From: Harmothoe impar
Taxonomy: Eukaryota; Annelida; Polychaeta; Phyllodocida; Polynoidae
Assembly: GCA_947462335.1 (NCBI GenBank)
Contig: OX381717.1
Location: 49,209,523 to 49,273,522 of the forward strand
Reading direction: 5' to 3'
Length of the DNA stretch: 64,000 nucleotides
The notes under the pieces were generated by a model. That model saw only the letters and a program-made list of their open reading frames with translations. It was not told the origin of the DNA and did not search any database. Made by a program: the position numbers and the translations under genes. The stretch's first letter is position 1; the number at the start of each line of letters is the position of its first letter. This document shows, piece by piece, positions 22,096-35,490 of the stretch.

Positions 22096-23083
22096 TGGGC
22101 TTGAAAGGCAAAAGCAGTACATTATACTTTTGGGTGACTAGTATCATTGCATGAGTCCTGATGGAGGACTTAGTTAGCTGTTGGGCTCAATAGTTTTGAG
22201 GTTGTGGGTGCGGATTCTGCTAGAACCCCAGGATCTCAGAGAGAAAAGGAGCACTATAATATAACCACCTACTAGGGGTGTATATATGTGAATAATTATA
22301 CTTATTCCAGCACTGTTATTCATTATTAGGTCCAAATGAGACTTCATAACAAGTATGCCCTTGGTCGACATGGTGCATAAATGCAGTTGTTGAGGTGTCA
22401 CTGTACAAATTCGCCCCCAGAATGTTGTACTCGTAAATAGTGCCAATGAAAAACGGTACTATTGTGCATATAATCAAAGATGTAAATGATTATATATCGC
22501 TATGATATAATCAGTGGTAGAAGGCCTTAAATTTGTCCCAGAATCATAATCTGTGGCCTAAATTGTTGCCAGAGGCCTTGGTAAAAAAGAAAGAGTTGGT
22601 TGCCGTGATGGTAACACTTGGTGGTGCTTAGAGGGGTCAAAGGTCAAGAGTCGCTAGGCACCTGTAAAATTTCTCCAGTTTGGGTAAGTCAGTTTCCATG
22701 GCAACTAGCACAAAATTGGAACACACTTTTTATGGCATTTATACGCCACAAGAAGCATATCTATAAAATGCTGATTCCACATGTAGAATATTACTAAGTT
22801 CTCATGTTGACTGGCCTTCTCTAGCATTACATCCTAATAATGGTATATGACATTGATGTCCATCCGCCATGTCAACTCGTAACATTAGACACATTGCTAT
22901 GATCGCCCTCTATGGGCCTATCTGGTATGTATACTCACTTATCCTCGTGACTTACTCTTTGTCGCGCCTACTTACGCACATCTCGTTAGACTTAAGGACA
23001 TATATGCATTTTGGTTCCTCGACACAAACAATATATACAATGTCTCAAAACCGACCACACAGAGCAAGGTTCAAAGCTTCATC

Positions 23084-24262
23084 GTGCCTGTAAAAGTAGA
23101 AGATTTTATGGGAATGAAAGGTTTCAAAATTGGACATATCAATATCAGAAGCATGCTCCTCAAAATGGTTGGTTTAGCAAAACTTGTAAAACTATTGGAT
23201 TTGATTTGTGTTAGCGAGACTTGGCTCCACAAAGATTTGCCAACAAGCAAGGTGTTCATCCCTGACTATCAGACGATAAGAATGGACCGTGTGGTGGATA
23301 AAACCGGTGGCGGTCTTATCTGCTACATTAAGAACACACTCGCTGAATATTGTACTATTGTAAAAGAGTTATGTGTATCAAACAAGGATATAGAAATCCA
23401 AGTGATTAACGTGACACAACCCAAACACCTGTCAGTGATCCATGTCTACCGACCGCCCAATGGGGTATGTGCACAATGTATAAAAACACTAATTGACACA
23501 TGTAAAAGCCCGTTGCTGGACGGCCGTGAGCTATGGGTCATGGGGGATATAAATATTGATTTACTCACCCCTGATGACTGGAAGACCAAACTGTATCTTA
23601 AGTGTATGGCTGGTCTGCCCTTTAATAACCTAATACATGAAATAACTCGACCTAACCCCAACCCCAATGCACCCGGCGGTACATGCATAGACATGATGAC
23701 CACAACCTGTCCTATAGTCTCCAATAGTGGGGTACTGCCGGCCTTTCTATCAGATCATTTAGCTACTTTCGCCACACGCAAATTATATCATGTCAAGCCC
23801 ATCACGAGATCCATAACAGGTCGATCATATCGACACTATGATCGTGATGATTTTGAGGATTACATCCTGTCCATCAAGTGGGACACATTCCACGAGGAAT
23901 CGGATGTAAACATCAAATGGTCCATTATGCTTTCTCACATAATTTCATATCTAGATGAAAATTGTCCAATAAAAGATATAACCTTCAAAGATTACAATAA
24001 ACCCTGGCTCAGTAAGGAAATTCTGGAATCTATATATGAACGTAACCAAATTATGTACGAATACTGTCTGAATAGAATGCATAACCAACCACTTCTACTT
24101 AGAGCACAAGAATTACGTAATATAATCAATAGACAATGTGAATACGCTAAAAATCAATATTTCCATGATAAACTAGAACAATACTCAGAAAATCCAACAA
24201 AATTCTGGCAACAAATAAATATACTTTTAGGCAAACCCCAAAATCGTCCTAGACCACCATGA
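23084..24262 (+). pseudogene. LINE-B ORF2, N-terminal part: AP-type endonuclease
   Basis: 392 residues. Exonuclease-endonuclease-phosphatase motifs are in order: FKIGHINIRSM, CVSETWL (catalytic Glu), GGGLICYI, VYRPPNG, GDINIDLLTPDDW (Asp, Asn), GGTCIDMM and FLSDHLATF (the SDH motif). This domain nicks target DNA to prime reverse transcription. All expected catalytic residues seem present. The frame ends at a TGA (24260) caused by a one-base shift in the run CCCCAAAATCG around 24236-24246; the RT follows in the next frame. Upstream ATGs exist, and the true start cannot be fixed. Confidence 0.88.
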
Positions 24263-24275
24263 TTCAGGGAAGGAA

Positions 24276-25979
24276 GTGCGAGGAGACCATGTCCCGGGCT
24301 ACATAAATGAGTATTTTTCCACTGTTGGAGAGACTCTCTTCAATGGGCTTGGTACTGCTCCTAATGTCAGTAAATACAAACCCGCCAGCACACTCCCCAA
24401 CCGCACCGCCCAACTAACAGATGAGGAGGAAATCCCATATGAGGAGGTATTGTCAATAATTAGAGATATACAAACACACAAATCAAGTGGAGTTGACAAT
24501 ATCTCTGCTAAGGTATTAAAGGATGCCCTCCTCATTATGGCCCCGCAACTAACTTCACTCATTAATAGCTGTCTGGAAAAGGTTGCTTTTCCAGTGGCTT
24601 GGTCATGTGCTAAAGTTGTCCCTCTGCCAAAATCAGGGGACTTGAGACAGATAGGAAACTGGCGACCTATCTCTCTGCTCCCGGTCCCCAGTAAGATAAT
24701 GGAGAGAGTGGTGTACACTAGGGTCTACCATTGGCTGGAATCGAATAACAAAATCTCACCATGTCAGTTTGGTTTCAGGGCGTCCAGGGGGACGGGTGAC
24801 GCAGTCTTCTCAGTGGTCAATGACCTGTACAGGGCCAAAGACCGTGGGGAGACTGTTGCTGCCTGCTTCCTGGACGTCAAAAAGGCTTTCGATTCCATAC
24901 ACCATGGAGAGCTACTGTCCAGGTTAGAAAAACTTGGCATCCCCAAGGTGTATACGGACTGGTTTCACTCTTATCTGGGGGACCGGGGGCAGAGAGTATT
25001 CTGTAATGGCAGCCTCTCTAGCCACAGGAAAGTAAAATTCGGAGTCCCCCAAGGCTCAATCTTGGGGCCCCTATTATTTATCTGCTTCATAAATAACATG
25101 CCCAATGTTGTAAAGCATTGTTCAGTCTCCATGTATGCTGACGATGTTGTGTTTTACGTTAATCATAAATCATCTTTAATCGCGGAAAACCTCCTTCAGT
25201 ATGATGCACAGCGTATTTATAAATGGTTCAGTACAAGTGGCCTCTGTATCAACACTAAGAAAACTGAAATAGTCATGTTTAACAGCAATAGCAACGTCCC
25301 GCCTGTCATTAAGATGGGAGGGCACACACTATCGGTAAAAAATGAATATGAATACCTAGGCATCATCATGGACAATAAATTAAATTTTGAGAAAAGTGTA
25401 AACAAAACGATTAGCACCTCCTGCCATCGCATCTTTCTATTAAGCAAAATTCGCAAAATGATGCCCAAGAAAACAGCCATATTAATTTACAAACAAACTG
25501 TGCTTCCTGTGATAGAATACTGTGGCTTGCTATATAACGGTCTCACCAGTAAAATCAGTAAGAAACTCCAATATGTCCAAAATCGAGGCCTACGGGTCTG
25601 TCTACTAACCAACATGAAGCATCCGGTTGCGGATCTTCATAAAGTGTGTAAAATTGATTATATAGATGTACGTTTTGACCTGCAATTGTTAATGCTGGTC
25701 CACAAATATATCTATTGTGACTCACTATGTGCTTACAAGATGGGACTGTTACTTGAACAGAACAATCCCTTACAAGCTGCCACCAGGTCAGCTAATACAC
25801 TAAAGCTGACCTACCCGGCTGAAATAAAATTAAGCTACAGGAAAAGTCCTCTCTACCGAGCTATAGACATGTGGAACAATCTGCCACCTGCCTGTAGACT
25901 CCTAGACTCTAAAGCAGCTTTTAAATTGGAGGCTCTAAAACTGGTGAGACTTAAAAGTGAGGCTGCCAGGAAAAGGTGA
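24276..25979 (+). pseudogene. LINE-B ORF2, C-terminal part: reverse transcriptase
   Basis: 567 residues. Motifs: VPLPKSGD, NWRPISLLPVPSK, QFGFRASRGTGDA, motif A ACFLDVKKAFDS, FGVPQGSILGPLLF, motif C SMYADDVVFY and thumb EYLGIIMD. The LINE C-terminal region ends SYRKSPLYRAIDMWNNLPP. The catalytic Asp pair is intact. The coding frame is already open before the ATG, so this is the continuation of 23084-24262 after one frameshift and not a separate gene. Apart from that lesion the ORF is open, so the copy is much younger than LINE-A. Confidence 0.9.
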
Positions 25980-26507
25980 GGCGAATTGTATCACCTGTTC
26001 CAATAAGGCTCATATCCGTCTGTACTCTCTGTCCTCACAGTAATACTGTTGCAGTATCTAATAAGCTTGAATGTTATTTCGTGCAGTCAAATTCACTCAC
26101 TGTATCATTATCGATATCCGGAATAACGGAGATAACTCTGATGTAGATTGTCTGGAACCGGGCTACCCAGGCCCCTCAATGTGATACGTATATATCTCTC
26201 ACTTTTGAGAGAAAACTTTGTCAATATGATTGTGTGTCGGGGATACCATTGAAATTATGTTATAATTCTGCATATATATTACCATTGCACCTGCATATAC
26301 GCTGTTGGACACAGCATAATATTTATGGTAAAGGTCTTCATTGTATACCTGCTTCAGGACATGTAAAAGTATGCTATATCAGCTACTATCTGTAATTGGG
26401 CATAAGACCCTTTAATGTGACTATCGTGGATACTACATACCATGTTTTTCACATATCATTTTTGATTGTTGTTGTATTTTGAAATATCATTTTATGAAAT
26501 AAATACA

Positions 26508-27427
26508 CACTGCAAAATCAAAAATGCAGGATGCAAATGAAAAAATCAGATATGTGTTATGCTTTAATTTAAGGGGTCATTCATTACTGCACACTCAAAA
26601 GAACCCAACCCTTTGCCCATCTGAAGGAGAAAAATAGGGTCAAAACCAGGAATTTTGTCGGCTATTTGTACTAGTCTAGTCACCATCGCTGCATTGATGC
26701 AACATGCCAACTATCCAGGAGTGTATCATAAAAACTGCATTGAATGCAGAACTGGCCAGTATCTGGTCATTAAAGTGTTAATGGGGTGGCTTCCCCTGCC
26801 GAAAAATCAACGGATGGACAGTCCTCAGAGTTTACTACGTGTTTGTGTTAACAGTTGAACGATGAGTGACGCTTGAACGTCCACCTGTAAAGTTGATGGT
26901 AGTGGAATGCAACTCCTTTAATTTCAGCTCAGGAAAACAAACACTGAAAGCTGTAAGATATCGATAACGGTAGCAGTGAAGTTTAGGGAGAACTAGTTGT
27001 ACTTTTTATGATGATTTTACGTAGCCCTTCTATAGTTTTTTTGATAGAGCTTTTTGATATACTAATTTGAAGTTGTAAAGGATAACGATTAGATTATTTC
27101 ATTATTTCTTGCATTATAAAATATGTGGACAACTGGTGGATAGACTCATAGACTTTTCCAAATCTTGCATACTAACAGTCAGTCTCCTTGTTGAAATAAA
27201 CTGGTGGCATATCAACCTATGTTATTTTCTCTAACCATGCCGCAATAGGAACAACTCCTTGTAAGTATTGAAGACTTTTCGTGCCAATAAATGTACAAAA
27301 CTCAACTCATGCTAAATTCAAGGAAACGGATGAACAAACATAATGATTTGCCCAGCACCTCATTACAACATCCCAGTAGTGGCATCTGCAGTCACACTCC
27401 GGAAGCTTTACATTTTATTTTATATCA
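26508..27427. other. Non-coding stretch
   Basis: AT-rich, no supported gene. The last part flanks the third M1 copy. Confidence 0.35.
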
Positions 27428-27722
27428 GGTTGTGTCTCATGAGATTTGATAGTCTTTGACGGGGGGAAGCATCTTTGACCAGGTGCCATCTTTGACCTGG
27501 TGCCATTTTTGATCGGCTTGATAGAAAAGGGCTTATTTAGTGCAGATGAAGATTTAAATGGGCTACTAACTACTAATCTAAATCGTTATAACATCCATTG
27601 ACCTTTTCAGCCCATTTTTATCTTCATAATTATGTCCTAAATACACCCTTTTCTATCAAGCCAGTCAAGGATGGCACCCGGTCAAAGACACTTACATTGG
27701 ACCCATCTCAAGAGGCACAGCC
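27428..27722. mobile_element. Interspersed repeat M1, diverged copy 3
   Basis: Begins AGGTTGTGTCTCAT and ends GAGGCACAGCCAT, with inner blocks CTTTGACCAGGTGCCATC (left) and GGATGGCACCCGGTCAAAGA (right). These inverse arms have the same design as the copies at 7850 and 12167. The centre is a second palindrome (GCTTGATAGAAAAGGG and CCCTTTTCTATCAAG). Confidence 0.7.
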
Positions 27723-28096
27723 ATCATTCAGTTGTGTGTAATGGAAGCCTTCCGGGTAATACACAACTCCTGAAGTCATTTAGCTTAACTTGAGACAGCT
27801 TCTTTCTGGGTTATGAATTAATGTTGTACATGGTGCTGTGGTGATTGGGCAGGTATCCAAACAATTTGTGTTGTGACTACTAAAGAAATATTGAGAATTT
27901 GTCCAGAGAAGAAACCTAGGTTTTTCTTTCTCGAATCAGTAATACTCTGTAGGCCTATCAAGAGTATGAAACAACTTAATCAGGTACAATCTGACAACAG
28001 AAATATGACATTGATATTGCTATGGGAAACATTTAATGAGTTCACATTGAATAACAAAATTGATATTGATACCGAGGCCACGGAAGAAAAGTTTAC

Positions 28097-31000
28097 TTAG
28101 GGCTTTCTTCTCATCAACATTCTTGTTGCCTTCATGGATTCTTTGCCACCCTTCCAAGTGAACCAGTTTAAGCCTTGACCCTGCTCTGTGTTGCCATATT
28201 TTCCATTCAAATTCGCATTATGACAGTGGTCATACCACCATGCCCCTGTATATAGTTCAGCACAGTCATACTCTGGGCTTCCATCATTGTCCTGGTCCAA
28301 CGTACTGAATTCGTGTCCATTGTGAATTCCCATTGAGTCTCCTGGAATTAAAAAGTCTCTTCACTTTGAATACATAAAGAACGTTCTGTTTGACACCGTC
28401 ACTTGACCCCGTCGAGCAAGACCACTTGTATGGAAGAGATCCTTATGCTGGTTACTTGGATTTACCTAATGAAACTCCTGTGCTATTTACATTGCTATAA
28501 AACTATTAGCTGTATTCTTAGAGGGAGTTTATTTTTGAATCATTTTCTTTTTGGTGTATTATGCCTACAGTATAGACAATACCTAGATATTTTCAATTTT
28601 ATTTGACATGATTATGATACACAATCAAGTTCAACATTGGCTAATACAAATATAAAGATAAAAGTAACTCAGAATATCAGATTCCCATGTAACTTGGCAA
28701 TCTTTCTTCTCAAAGAGGAGTACTTAATGATGCAAAGCAGTCAGTGTCATTATCAATTTGATTTTTCAGGAGATCCCTTATTTATCACATATAATTATAG
28801 ACGTTAAAACTTAGTAGCTGCTTGTGCATTTCCATTGATTTAATTAATCATAATTATCTAGAATAAAGGGAAGTGTTATGAAATGGACCTACCAGGAGGT
28901 GTGTAATAACCTCCTTTGAAGCCTGATACTGTAATCTTGTACTTCTGGGCCTCATCTTCCAACCAGAAATGCATATAGCCAGCATACAGTACCTCTTCCT
29001 CATTACTCGTCAGTTCTATCTTGAGTTCATAATCATGGTTTTTGGTGAGCTGATGAATGTTCTCATTCCCCAGCCAAAACTCTCCCTGCAAACTACCAAA
29101 CCCAGTTTTGTAAGTGGTCCAATTCTGATAGAAGTCAACGCTCCCATTGTAGCGGACTTGGAAGACCTGAATCGAAGAAAGTTTTGGTCAGAAATAGCCG
29201 TTATTTACAAATAGGCTTGGGGTCAGGAGAGACTGTTCCAGACCCCTCCCCCAAGAGGTGTAAATATTCTCTTTGCCTCCCCCCCCTTATATCTAATGCA
29301 CTGTTCACTTTGCTGAAAATAGTGCAATTCTTTTTGCTCCTTCCCCCTTAGCTTAGGTCCTCTGTTGAATAATGACCACTCTTAATTGCTGCTTTTAATA
29401 CCACCATATATGTTTGATATCAGGACAATACTGAAAGAAATATTTCTATGACTGGATATTCCTGAAAAAATTGCTTTAGATCAATATGGAGCAGCAATTT
29501 TCCATATGAATTTCCATGAATCATATTTCCACATTGGTTATACACAAATACATAATGTTGACCAAAGCTGTTAACATCTGCCCTGAATGGCTGCAAGCAA
29601 TGATTATTTAATGAAATCAAAATATTTGAATACAAACCGTCCATCCGCCCCCATCTAACGCTTGTTCACAGTATACGTTGATAGGATTGTTACTGTCTGC
29701 AGCTGTGGTGTGGACACCTGAAGTGGACATTCCATGAACGAGAGCGTCCTGACATCCTCCGTCCTCTGCAATCAAGCATTAGACATTATCGTCAAAACAA
29801 TACTGTACTAATTGGATACATGTCAAAAGTCAAAAGATATGAAACCAAACAAACTTACTAACTCTAACTTCAGCTTTGTTGATTTTGGTCAAAATAATGA
29901 TTACTTACTCTGGCAGAAGTCCCCTCCATATCCTGGTGGGCAGGTGCAGGTGTCACCATTCACTGAGCAAGTGCCCTCGTTGTGGCAGGACTTCCGAGTA
30001 CAATTAAAGTCTGTGTAATTTAGAAGGGATGTGTTTCAGGTATTGAGGACAAATAACAAGATGAAAGTATGTGGACATGATGTAGATCTCAGTCCTACCA
30101 GGTCAATCAGACGAGTGGTTGATGAGATATCGCAGTTTGAACATTGACCGGAGATGGAAAGAATGCTGTGCCATTTTGATTCTATGGGAATACATATGAA
30201 CAGGTAGTTATAGAGACATGGGAATACTCACAGGAGTGGGTGCGTAGCAAAGCTGGTTGCAAGGGCTACCAGCCGGATCATGTTGCAGGGATAGGCTTGA
30301 ATTAGCAACTGTTGTGACATACCTGCTGTGCTTCATTACAAGGATATTGACAAGGATTTTCATAAACCAGTTTGAGCTGAGCTCGGGCCAAACTTCAATG
30401 CACTCCACTAGTCAGGAGCCAATTCCTCAGAAGACGCTTGATTTGAATTAAGTTTGTTTTCAAGAAAAGGTGGAAGACTACCTGGATTTACAGTACAAGC
30501 ACAAACCGAGGCACCACTAACATTGGTGGCTTCCTGACGGCTGTGTTGAAATATCTGGTCTAAAATAGATTTATAAAAAGAAACTTACGCTGACAGAAGT
30601 CCCCTCTGTATCCATACGGGCAGGTGCAGGTGTCACCACTCACCGAGCAAGTGCCATCGTTGTAGCAGGACTTCCTATTACAATTGACGTCTGTGTAATT
30701 TAGAAGGGGTGTGTTTCAGGTATCAAGGTAGGACAAATTACAAGATGAAAGTATGTGGACAAAATGTAGATCTCCGGCCTACCAGGTCAACCTGACCAGT
30801 GGTTGATGAGATAATATACTTTGAATATTGCCTGAAGAAGCTAATAATACTGCACCGATTTTATTTGATTAGAATGTATATGCTAAATTTTATCTGATGA
30901 ACCACTACTTTTGGAGACACAGTAGAGGCAGACTGGTAGAGGTATGAAGCAAAGGTGGCTGTGAGAGCTACCAATCTAATCCATTTTAATACAGGGGAGT

Positions 31001-33944
31001 GGGCTTGAAACAAAATCTGTTTTGACATAACATTTTCTTCGTAATGTTAACCTATTGTTTTATTAAACAAGTTTGAGCCAAGCTATCTAGAGGGAATATA
31101 ATAGTCTAGTTAAAGATAACTTACCCTGACAGAAGTCCCCTTCATATCCAGGTGGGCAAGTGCAAGATTCATCATTCACTGAGCAAGTGCCATCATTTTG
31201 GCAGGGCTTCGCATAACAGTCGACATCTATGATGACAACGATTTAGCAGGGATTTATTCAGGTATCAAGTTAAAGGCGACCACAGGATGTGAGTATATGA
31301 TTATATAAATATGTAAATTCCAGCCTACCCTGTCAGTCAAACCAGCGGATGAGAATTATATTTAATTATGGTGAGCCATACTTGTAGACATGGGATAAGA
31401 ATAAGCTAAATTACATCAGGACACTTGGGAGAGTGTGTGAGCAATGCTGACGTCAAATCTGTTAGATTTAAAGACAAATCTTTATTGTGTCCAACCCAAA
31501 TCCAAGATAGCCACTACTCTTGACACTCTCGCTTCGAGATCAGTGGCCATGAGGCTTGCTCTAAGACACTGGGATAACTGTGACAGAATGTGGTGACGCA
31601 GCCCATTACAACGTAGCGTTATTACTGGTCCCTACCTGAGTCAGTACTGAAACTATAGTCTAGACGGCAGAGGATTATACAGATCAGTCTGCGAACTGAG
31701 TCTGAGTCACACTAGAGCCAAATACATTCATTTGTCAGGCATTGGCCGAGTACCATATGTTTCATATATGGTACTCAATGCCTAATGACTGATACATCTA
31801 ACTTTGCAACAGCTGTGTTGAAATATCAAGTTAAAATAAAGATGACTTACTATGACAGAAGTCCCCTCCATATCCATAGGGGCAGGTGCAGATGTCTCCC
31901 CTCACCGAGCAATTTCCATCATTTTGGCAGGGCTTCACAATACAATTGACATCTGTGATAAAAACAATTTAAAAGGGATATGTTTCAGGTGTCAAGGTAA
32001 GAACGCAAGACAAGAGTATTAATAAATGATTATGTTGACTCCAGGCCCACCAGTTTAATTGGACTAGTGGTTGCTGAATATTGGCTGGAGTAGGCAAATA
32101 TGCTGCAATATTTCAATTGGATAAGAACTTACTGTTTAGAGACATGGTAATGGGTAGTGAGTGAGGCTAATGCCAATCAAAAAGATGAACTTGTTTCTCA
32201 TCACCAGGCCATTGGAAATGTGACGTGGGCCATTTTCCCGCTGAGGGTGGATGGGTAGGGGAATCTACGCTCTTTGTGAGCTAAATTCGTGTGGAAGTAT
32301 TTGAGAGATAAATGATATATGCAAGTTTTGAGTATACATATGTTTTCTCTATAACATCGCATTTGCAGCACTGTAAGCTTCAATCTGATATAAAATATTC
32401 CATGTTTGTTCATTGTTATTATGTTTCTTCATTAAAAATTGCAAAAGTAAATAATAATAAAATTGTCAAAACATTATATTGGTGATGTGTGCGGTGACGG
32501 AAAGCAAGCACATCATTTCGAGTGGCCTTGATTGAAACCAGCATGATGCCGGTGCAATTATTTATGACATCCTCCTAAGATCCAAGAGGGCCACTACATG
32601 GGCCATGAAAAATCTGATCAATAAATATAACTTACTCTGACAAAACTCTCCATCATATCCCGCTGGGCAGGTGCAGGATTCACCACTCACTGAGCAAGTG
32701 CCATTGTTCTCGCAGGGCTTCACATTACAAGCAAAGACTATGGAAGAGTAATTATAAAAGAATCAATTGTATTCAACACTCTACTCAACACTCTACATGG
32801 ACTCCCAATGATGCTTTTTAAACCCTTTAACATCAGTCTCGAAACTGACCCTGGCTACAGGCAGAACAGGTCTGTTTATTATTTAATCGCACCACAAATC
32901 TTAATATTTTTTATTACACTGTGAAAGGATGGTTGCCATTTTTGTAGGTGTACAATAGATTCTACTGTAGGTGTACAGTTTATTGTAGGTAAACAGGAGG
33001 ATCGACTGTAAATCTACATTATGTTTCTACTGTAAATCCATTCTACAGTAGATTCTACTATAGATCTACTGTAGATTCTACTGTGTACCTACACCAACTA
33101 TTTACAGTGTAGTTCATAAAAGTAATTCATGTAAGTATAATGATGAGGAAAATGAATAACTAGATCACAGGACAGGATACATGTACAGTAGGATTTCTTT
33201 ATTTTTGGAACGGTAGTTTTGAAAAGAAATGAAAAGTGTTCATGGAAAACAAAAAGTGTTGCGAAACATACCTTCAGACTCCTGAAAAAATGGGTAATGA
33301 ACAGAACCTCTTAATTAAAGGAAGATATTATGTCCTACGTGTATTTTGTGTTCTGTAGCTGGCATGATAGGTACATTATATCTGATATCTGCATGCTATC
33401 CATTCTGGAATGGTTCCACACACATGGATAGTGAAGCATATGGATGGTATACTAGGTTAATGATATAGTGGGTATGTACATGTAAATAGGTAACAGTACA
33501 ACAATCTACTGTGTATACAGCTCTACTGTAAAGCTACATTGGATGCTATAAAACTACTGTAGGTCCTGCTGTGTACCTACACTAAATAACCATAGTGTGG
33601 AACTACAAAATAATGCTGCTACTCAAAGAGGCTTGAATATTGATATGCTCTCAACATCTCTCACGGTAATGTTAAGCTGGATTATTGCAGCCTACTTTAA
33701 AAGGAAAACCTAACAACCTAATTGTATTACTCACAGGTAGAGCTGCCTCTATCCCATCCAGGCGGCTATCGATCCTGTTTAGCAGAGTTTCAAATTTGTT
33801 CAGTCGGGTATTCATCAAGTCATAGAGCCGGGTGTATCTTTCAGTTACACTGTTTCCTCGTGCATGGACCATGGTTGGCCCGAGCAGGGTAGCAGTAATA
33901 CCAAGTACCATGACCAACACCAAGCTTACAGGAAAAGGCAGCAT
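28097..33944 (-). CDS. Secreted EGF/fibrinogen-domain protein, copy A (10 exons)
   Basis: Exons in transcript order: 33735-33944 (signal peptide [15 protein letters not shown] and a coil), 33272-33281 (10 bp), EGF exons 32636-32737, 31851-31952, 31125-31226, 30589-30690, 29909-30010, then fibrinogen exons 29638-29765, 28893-29166, 28097-28341. All have AG/GT borders; the phases agree (0, then 1 through the EGF exons, 0, 1) and the total is 459 codons including the stop. Fibrinogen C-domain signs: [56 protein letters not shown], then [12 protein letters not shown] at the end. Such proteins (ficolin/FREP type) bind glycans and acetylated surfaces outside the cell, often in innate recognition. 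A ligand is not predictable. Two mutated copies follow on the same strand. Confidence 0.88.
29909..32737 (-). repeat. Five tandemly duplicated EGF exons (102 bp each, phase 1-1)
   Basis: Each exon encodes 34 residues of one EGF-like domain with the pattern C-x3-K-x-C-x-N-x-G-x-C-S-V, then CTCP-x-GY-x-G-x-FC. All are exactly 102 bp, with the same phase and closely related flanks. The introns also share blocks (GTGTGTTTCAGGTAT, and GATGAAAGTATGTGGACA in two of them), so whole exon-intron units were duplicated. Symmetric phase lets copies be added or lost without breaking the frame. Copy B has none of these exons. Confidence 0.88.
32935..33115. repeat. Degenerate CTACTGTAG-type repeats in intron
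   Basis: Repeated TCTACTGTAG and ACAGTAGAT words in both orientations, with a similar cluster near 33505-33570. Low complexity within intron sequence of copy A. Confidence 0.55.
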
Positions 33945-34362
33945 GGTGAAACAAGTCTATTGTCATTTGTTCCCAGTCTATCATCTGCCTCTTCACAGAT
34001 GGGGCATATAAATAGGTAAATATAGGATTGACAGAAATGACTTTAACCTTGGTGAGACCTAGTAACCCATTACCCTGGTCAAATACTATGACTCATAAAA
34101 TGATCAGCTCCATTGATGCCAACAAACATATATGACTACGGCCCACCAAATATGTGCATAAAAATGGCAGGAGTATAGGCGACCTATCCAAATTTGATTT
34201 CCTGTGAGTTTTTGGATGGTGTATGTGGTTAGGATCATGTAACAGTAAATGATGTTATATGATTCCAATTTCGCATGTGGTGATGACTTGGTATCTAGGC
34301 TATATATTGGTAAATAAATATGGGATAACATCATTTAACTCCTGTTTTATAGCATTTTGATG

Positions 34363-35490
34363 GAATATCCAATAATCATAGTTGACATTGTTTGGTGTTG
34401 CCAAATTTAGATCTCACTGCCAATCCTCCTCAGGGCATTTTGTTTGGACAATATTATGTAGAAGTCCAGAATGCCAATGGAAAAATCCATCACTTCCCAC
34501 ACTCATACACTCCAAAAACTGTCCACACACAAACACACCAAAAAATGTCCACAAACACACACAGACATAAATGACAGTTTGTCCGCATTCTACCATTACA
34601 AATTGTCCACAAACACATTGTCCTCACCCAACATCCCAAAATGTTCACAAAATACAGTTTGTCCACACCCAGCCATCACAATGTGCCCACAAATACAGTT
34701 TGTCCACAGCAAACAATTTGTCCATAACATTCTGTGCCAAAAAGCACACTCTGTCCAAACAAAGCCATATCTCTATGTATCCACAAAGTACACTTCGTCC
34801 ACGGAAAATCGTTACATATTGTTCACAGAACACATTTTATTCACACAAAATCATCTCATAGTGTCCACATGTTTAAAAGGGTATGAAATATAAATGGGGG
34901 AAAAATCATTTGATTTAGTTTACTTTGAACAGCATAGTCACAAGTGATGGTTTTGTACTGAAAAGACACTTAGTGATATAGTTCCGTGCACTCTGTGGAC
35001 ACTTTTTGATGGTTCTATGTGGACTATGTGTGAGAAATAGCTATATGGACACTTTGTACTGCTTTTGTGTAGGCGTAGTGTACCATATGGACACCTTGTG
35101 ATGCTTAGTAGACTATGCTTTTGTGTGCACAAAGTGTTTCCTGCGGACATTTTTTAATTCAGCAGGCTGTGGAGTAAATGTTTTGTGTGGATACATTATT
35201 ATGTTTCCCTGTAGATAAAGCAAGATTTGTGGACACTTTGAAATGGTTTTTGTGGACAACTTGAATTTGTGGACACTTTGAGACAGTTGGCTGTAGGTTG
35301 AACTGTATTTATGGACACATTGTGATGGTTGGCTGGAGACGAATTGCATTTTGTGGACATTTTGTGATATTGAGTATGGGCAAACTGTATGTTATGGATA
35401 CTTTGTGATGAAAGGCTGTGAACAAACTGTATTTTGTGGACACTTTGTGATCAAAGACACAACGTGATATGGACACTTTGTACCCTGTTA
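34363..35490. repeat. Large inverted minisatellite between copies A and B
   Basis: From about 34490 to 34870 the plus strand carries degenerate units of about 41-45 bp with TGTCCACAAATACAGTTTG. From about 34950 to 35480 the same unit appears in reverse (TTGTGGACACTTTGTGATG). The arms meet near 34870-34950. All the short frames here, in both directions, are translations of the unit. The block 34363-34520 (GTCCAGAATGCCAATG and surroundings) recurs at 53080-53215 upstream of copy B. Confidence 0.75.

Larger units (their letters stand above)
22850..26507 (+). mobile_element. LINE-B: 5'-truncated CR1/jockey-type LINE, ORF2 nearly intact
   Basis: Contains ORF2 (23084-25979) broken once, plus a 3' untranslated tail of about 500 bp ending near an ATGAAATAAATACACA stretch. 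No ORF1 is present upstream, so the copy is probably 5'-truncated near 22850, or starts inside the ORF1-ORF2 spacer. It is the same family as LINE-A by ORF2 similarity and tail. Confidence 0.85.
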
